Shown: piece after piece, positions 62,961 through 64,000 of the stretch
Numbering within the stretch: the stretch's first letter is position 1
Layout: every line of letters begins with the position of its first letter
From: Erigeron canadensis
Lineage: Eukaryota; Streptophyta; Magnoliopsida; Asterales; Asteraceae
Reading direction: 5' to 3'
NCBI RefSeq assembly: GCF_010389155.1
Contig: NC_057769.1
Span: 20,522,735-20,586,734, forward strand
Length of the DNA stretch: 64,000 bases
Notes under the pieces: generated by a model
Seen by the model: the letters and a program-made list of their open reading frames with translations, nothing else
The model's database searches: none
Told to the model about the DNA's origin: nothing
Program-made: the position numbers and the translations under genes

Positions 62961-63241
62961 TGTAAAGTATGTAATTGAGCTTTTTTCTTATGTGTTTTAG
63001 TGTGTGTTAATGGAGGTTGTGTGTGTGTTAGTGTGTGTAAGTGCCGAGAGAGAAATGTGTGAGAGTGGAAAGATTGGATTTCTTGAAATGTGATTAAAGT
63101 TACAATAGAAAGCTATGGAGGGAGCTTTATATACTTATTATACAATTTACACTAGACCCCCTTCCATACTTAAGAGAAATACAAATGAATACAAAACATT
63201 ATAAAAATACAAATCAACTACTACAAATTATATTTCTAACA
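62961..63241 (-). repeat. E0 5' LTR
   Basis: Partner of 1845-2123, with intact TGTTAG...TTTACA ends in element sense. The flank AAAAG at 63242-63246 is the TSD. A GTGTGT-rich tract lies near 62997-63038. Confidence 0.9.
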
Positions 63242-63246
63242 AAAAG

Positions 63247-64000
63247 TTTGTTTTGGGCCAAGATTTAACTTGAGTCATTGTATCTTTTGGGCTATTAAAT
63301 TTTTGTGGCGATTACAAGTTTTAATTGTTAGGCTAATTTTTTTTTGTTTACATACTTGTCTTAGGTTGTTCGTTTCGTTAGAGTGTTATCACCGTTTGAT
63401 TCAAAATGTCAACAAAACGATCAAATTTGAACCAAGTTTTGGTTTATATACTGCTCATAATAGTCAAAAGTGTTCATGTTCTCAAACAAATGCTTGTGTT
63501 GTTCAAGTATATCAAGAGTATGAGGATGCTTACAAGAAATTCAAAGATCTTGGGGACGGGCGTGAGTGTTTTGTGTCTGAAAATAATGACTTGAAATCGA
63601 TTATTTCTTCATATCAGACTTTGAAAAATTTTGAGTCAATAAAGTTCAATGTGCCAGATAAGTTGACGACTATGTTCATTCAAAAACCCACAGGGGATGA
63701 ACTATATGATCATGACTATGGTCATTGTACATGTAATTTTACTCAGGTTTTTTGAAAAACATGTTCTATGTGCTGTCATTCGTTTTCAAGAAAAACGATT
63801 CATGTATGAGACGAGTCAAAAACTCATTGAACAACAAAAAAGTTTTCAACTTGAAATTGACCAACTCAAATTTGAAAACAAAGAGCTTAAATCTGCGAAT
63901 GATCTCATTTTGTCAAACATGGAAAGTCTTCAAATAGAAAATGATCATTTACAGTAAAAGATTTTCAAATTAACAAATGAGTTGGACAATTCTTTCACAG
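63247..64000 (+). pseudogene. Right-flank gag-like coiled-coil fragment
   Basis: After ~150 bp of AT-rich sequence a plus-strand coding trace runs from ~63410 (reading CSCSQTNACVVQVYQEYEDAYKK in pieces) to 63755, then in another frame from ~63756 to 63957 (QEKRFMYETSQKLIEQQKSF, strongly coiled-coil). This style matches the C-terminal extension of Copia Gag seen in E0-E3 but is a different family. A frameshift near 63755 and a stop at 63955 show decay. It continues out of the window. Confidence 0.5.

Larger units (their letters stand above)
1845..63241 (-). mobile_element. E0: outermost minus-strand Ty1/Copia element, 61.4 kb including nested insertions
   Basis: Terminal repeats of 279 and 281 bp (1845-2123 and 62961-63241) differ at roughly ten bases by eye. 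The 5 bp AAAAG lies directly outside both ends (1840-1844 and 63242-63246), which is the TSD expected of one insertion. Reading the minus strand from the right: 5' LTR, primer-binding site, leader with palindromes, gag, composite insertion (44225-61253), rest of gag, pol, spacer interrupted by E1 (7039-37110), extra 3' ORF, polypurine tract, 3' LTR. Without the two insertions about 14 kb of E0 remains, large for Copia but compatible with an element carrying an extra ORF. All coding regions are decayed. Confidence 0.88.

Overview
This is plant nuclear DNA. It is AT-rich, contains no intact host gene, and is almost entirely transposable elements nested inside one another. The Copia proteins, plus an extra ORF downstream of pol, recall elements common in Asteraceae genomes (a recollection, not a search).

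Layout, outermost to innermost. (1) The edges (1-1844 and 63242-64000) hold pieces of plus-strand retroelements: the end of an ORF (1-579), a polypurine tract and an LTR-like block (864-1844) on the left, and a gag-like coiled-coil fragment on the right. (2) A minus-strand Copia element, E0, spans 1845-63241. It has two ~280 bp LTRs, a primer-binding site and a 5 bp target-site duplication (TSD) AAAAG. Its parts are gag (61254-62014 and 42473-44224), pol (38872-42372), a long spacer and a decayed extra 3' ORF (2176-6464). (3) A plus-strand Copia element, E1 (7039-37110, TSD GAAGT), sits in the E0 spacer. E1 contains a reversed Copia fragment R (15679-17296), element E2 (from 17297) inserted into R, a 100-N gap (28912-29011), and a CACTA transposon (29012-36721) that carries a captured-gene-like segment. 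(4) A composite block at 44225-61253 interrupts E0 gag. It holds a Gypsy-like long-LTR sequence, a hAT-type element (44655-45395, 8 bp TSD), minus-strand Copia element E3 (46971-57505, TSD ATAGT), and two inverted copies of an LTR fragment called D. LTR-pair divergence estimated by eye is about 3-4% for E0 and 1.5-2% for E1 and E3, which agrees with this nesting order.

The most interesting signals are non-coding. E0, E1, E2 and E3, which represent two Copia families, each carry two copies of a long stem-loop between pol and the 3' end. The loop is nearly invariant (core GAAC(A/G)CCTTTGTGTACT), while the stem changes in a compensatory way (TGAGA/TCTCA versus TAAGA/TCTTA). In E0 the pair lies just upstream of the extra 3' ORF. 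E1, E2 and E3 also carry a ~56 nt tandem hairpin repeat right after the pol stop, again with compensatory changes. Separately, three unrelated leaders between primer-binding site and gag carry arrays of ~24 bp palindromes with the same geometry but different sequence: AAACGATCT in E2, TTTGCCGAGC in E0 and CTTCGTGCT in the 58.9-59.4 kb leader. In E0 the same palindrome recurs in the pol-ORF3 spacer.

No element looks autonomous. E3 is best preserved, with a 749-aa gag C-terminal ORF and an RT-RNase H ORF of 596 aa. E2 is broken mainly by single-base indels and abuts the gap, so some of its frameshifts may be assembly errors.
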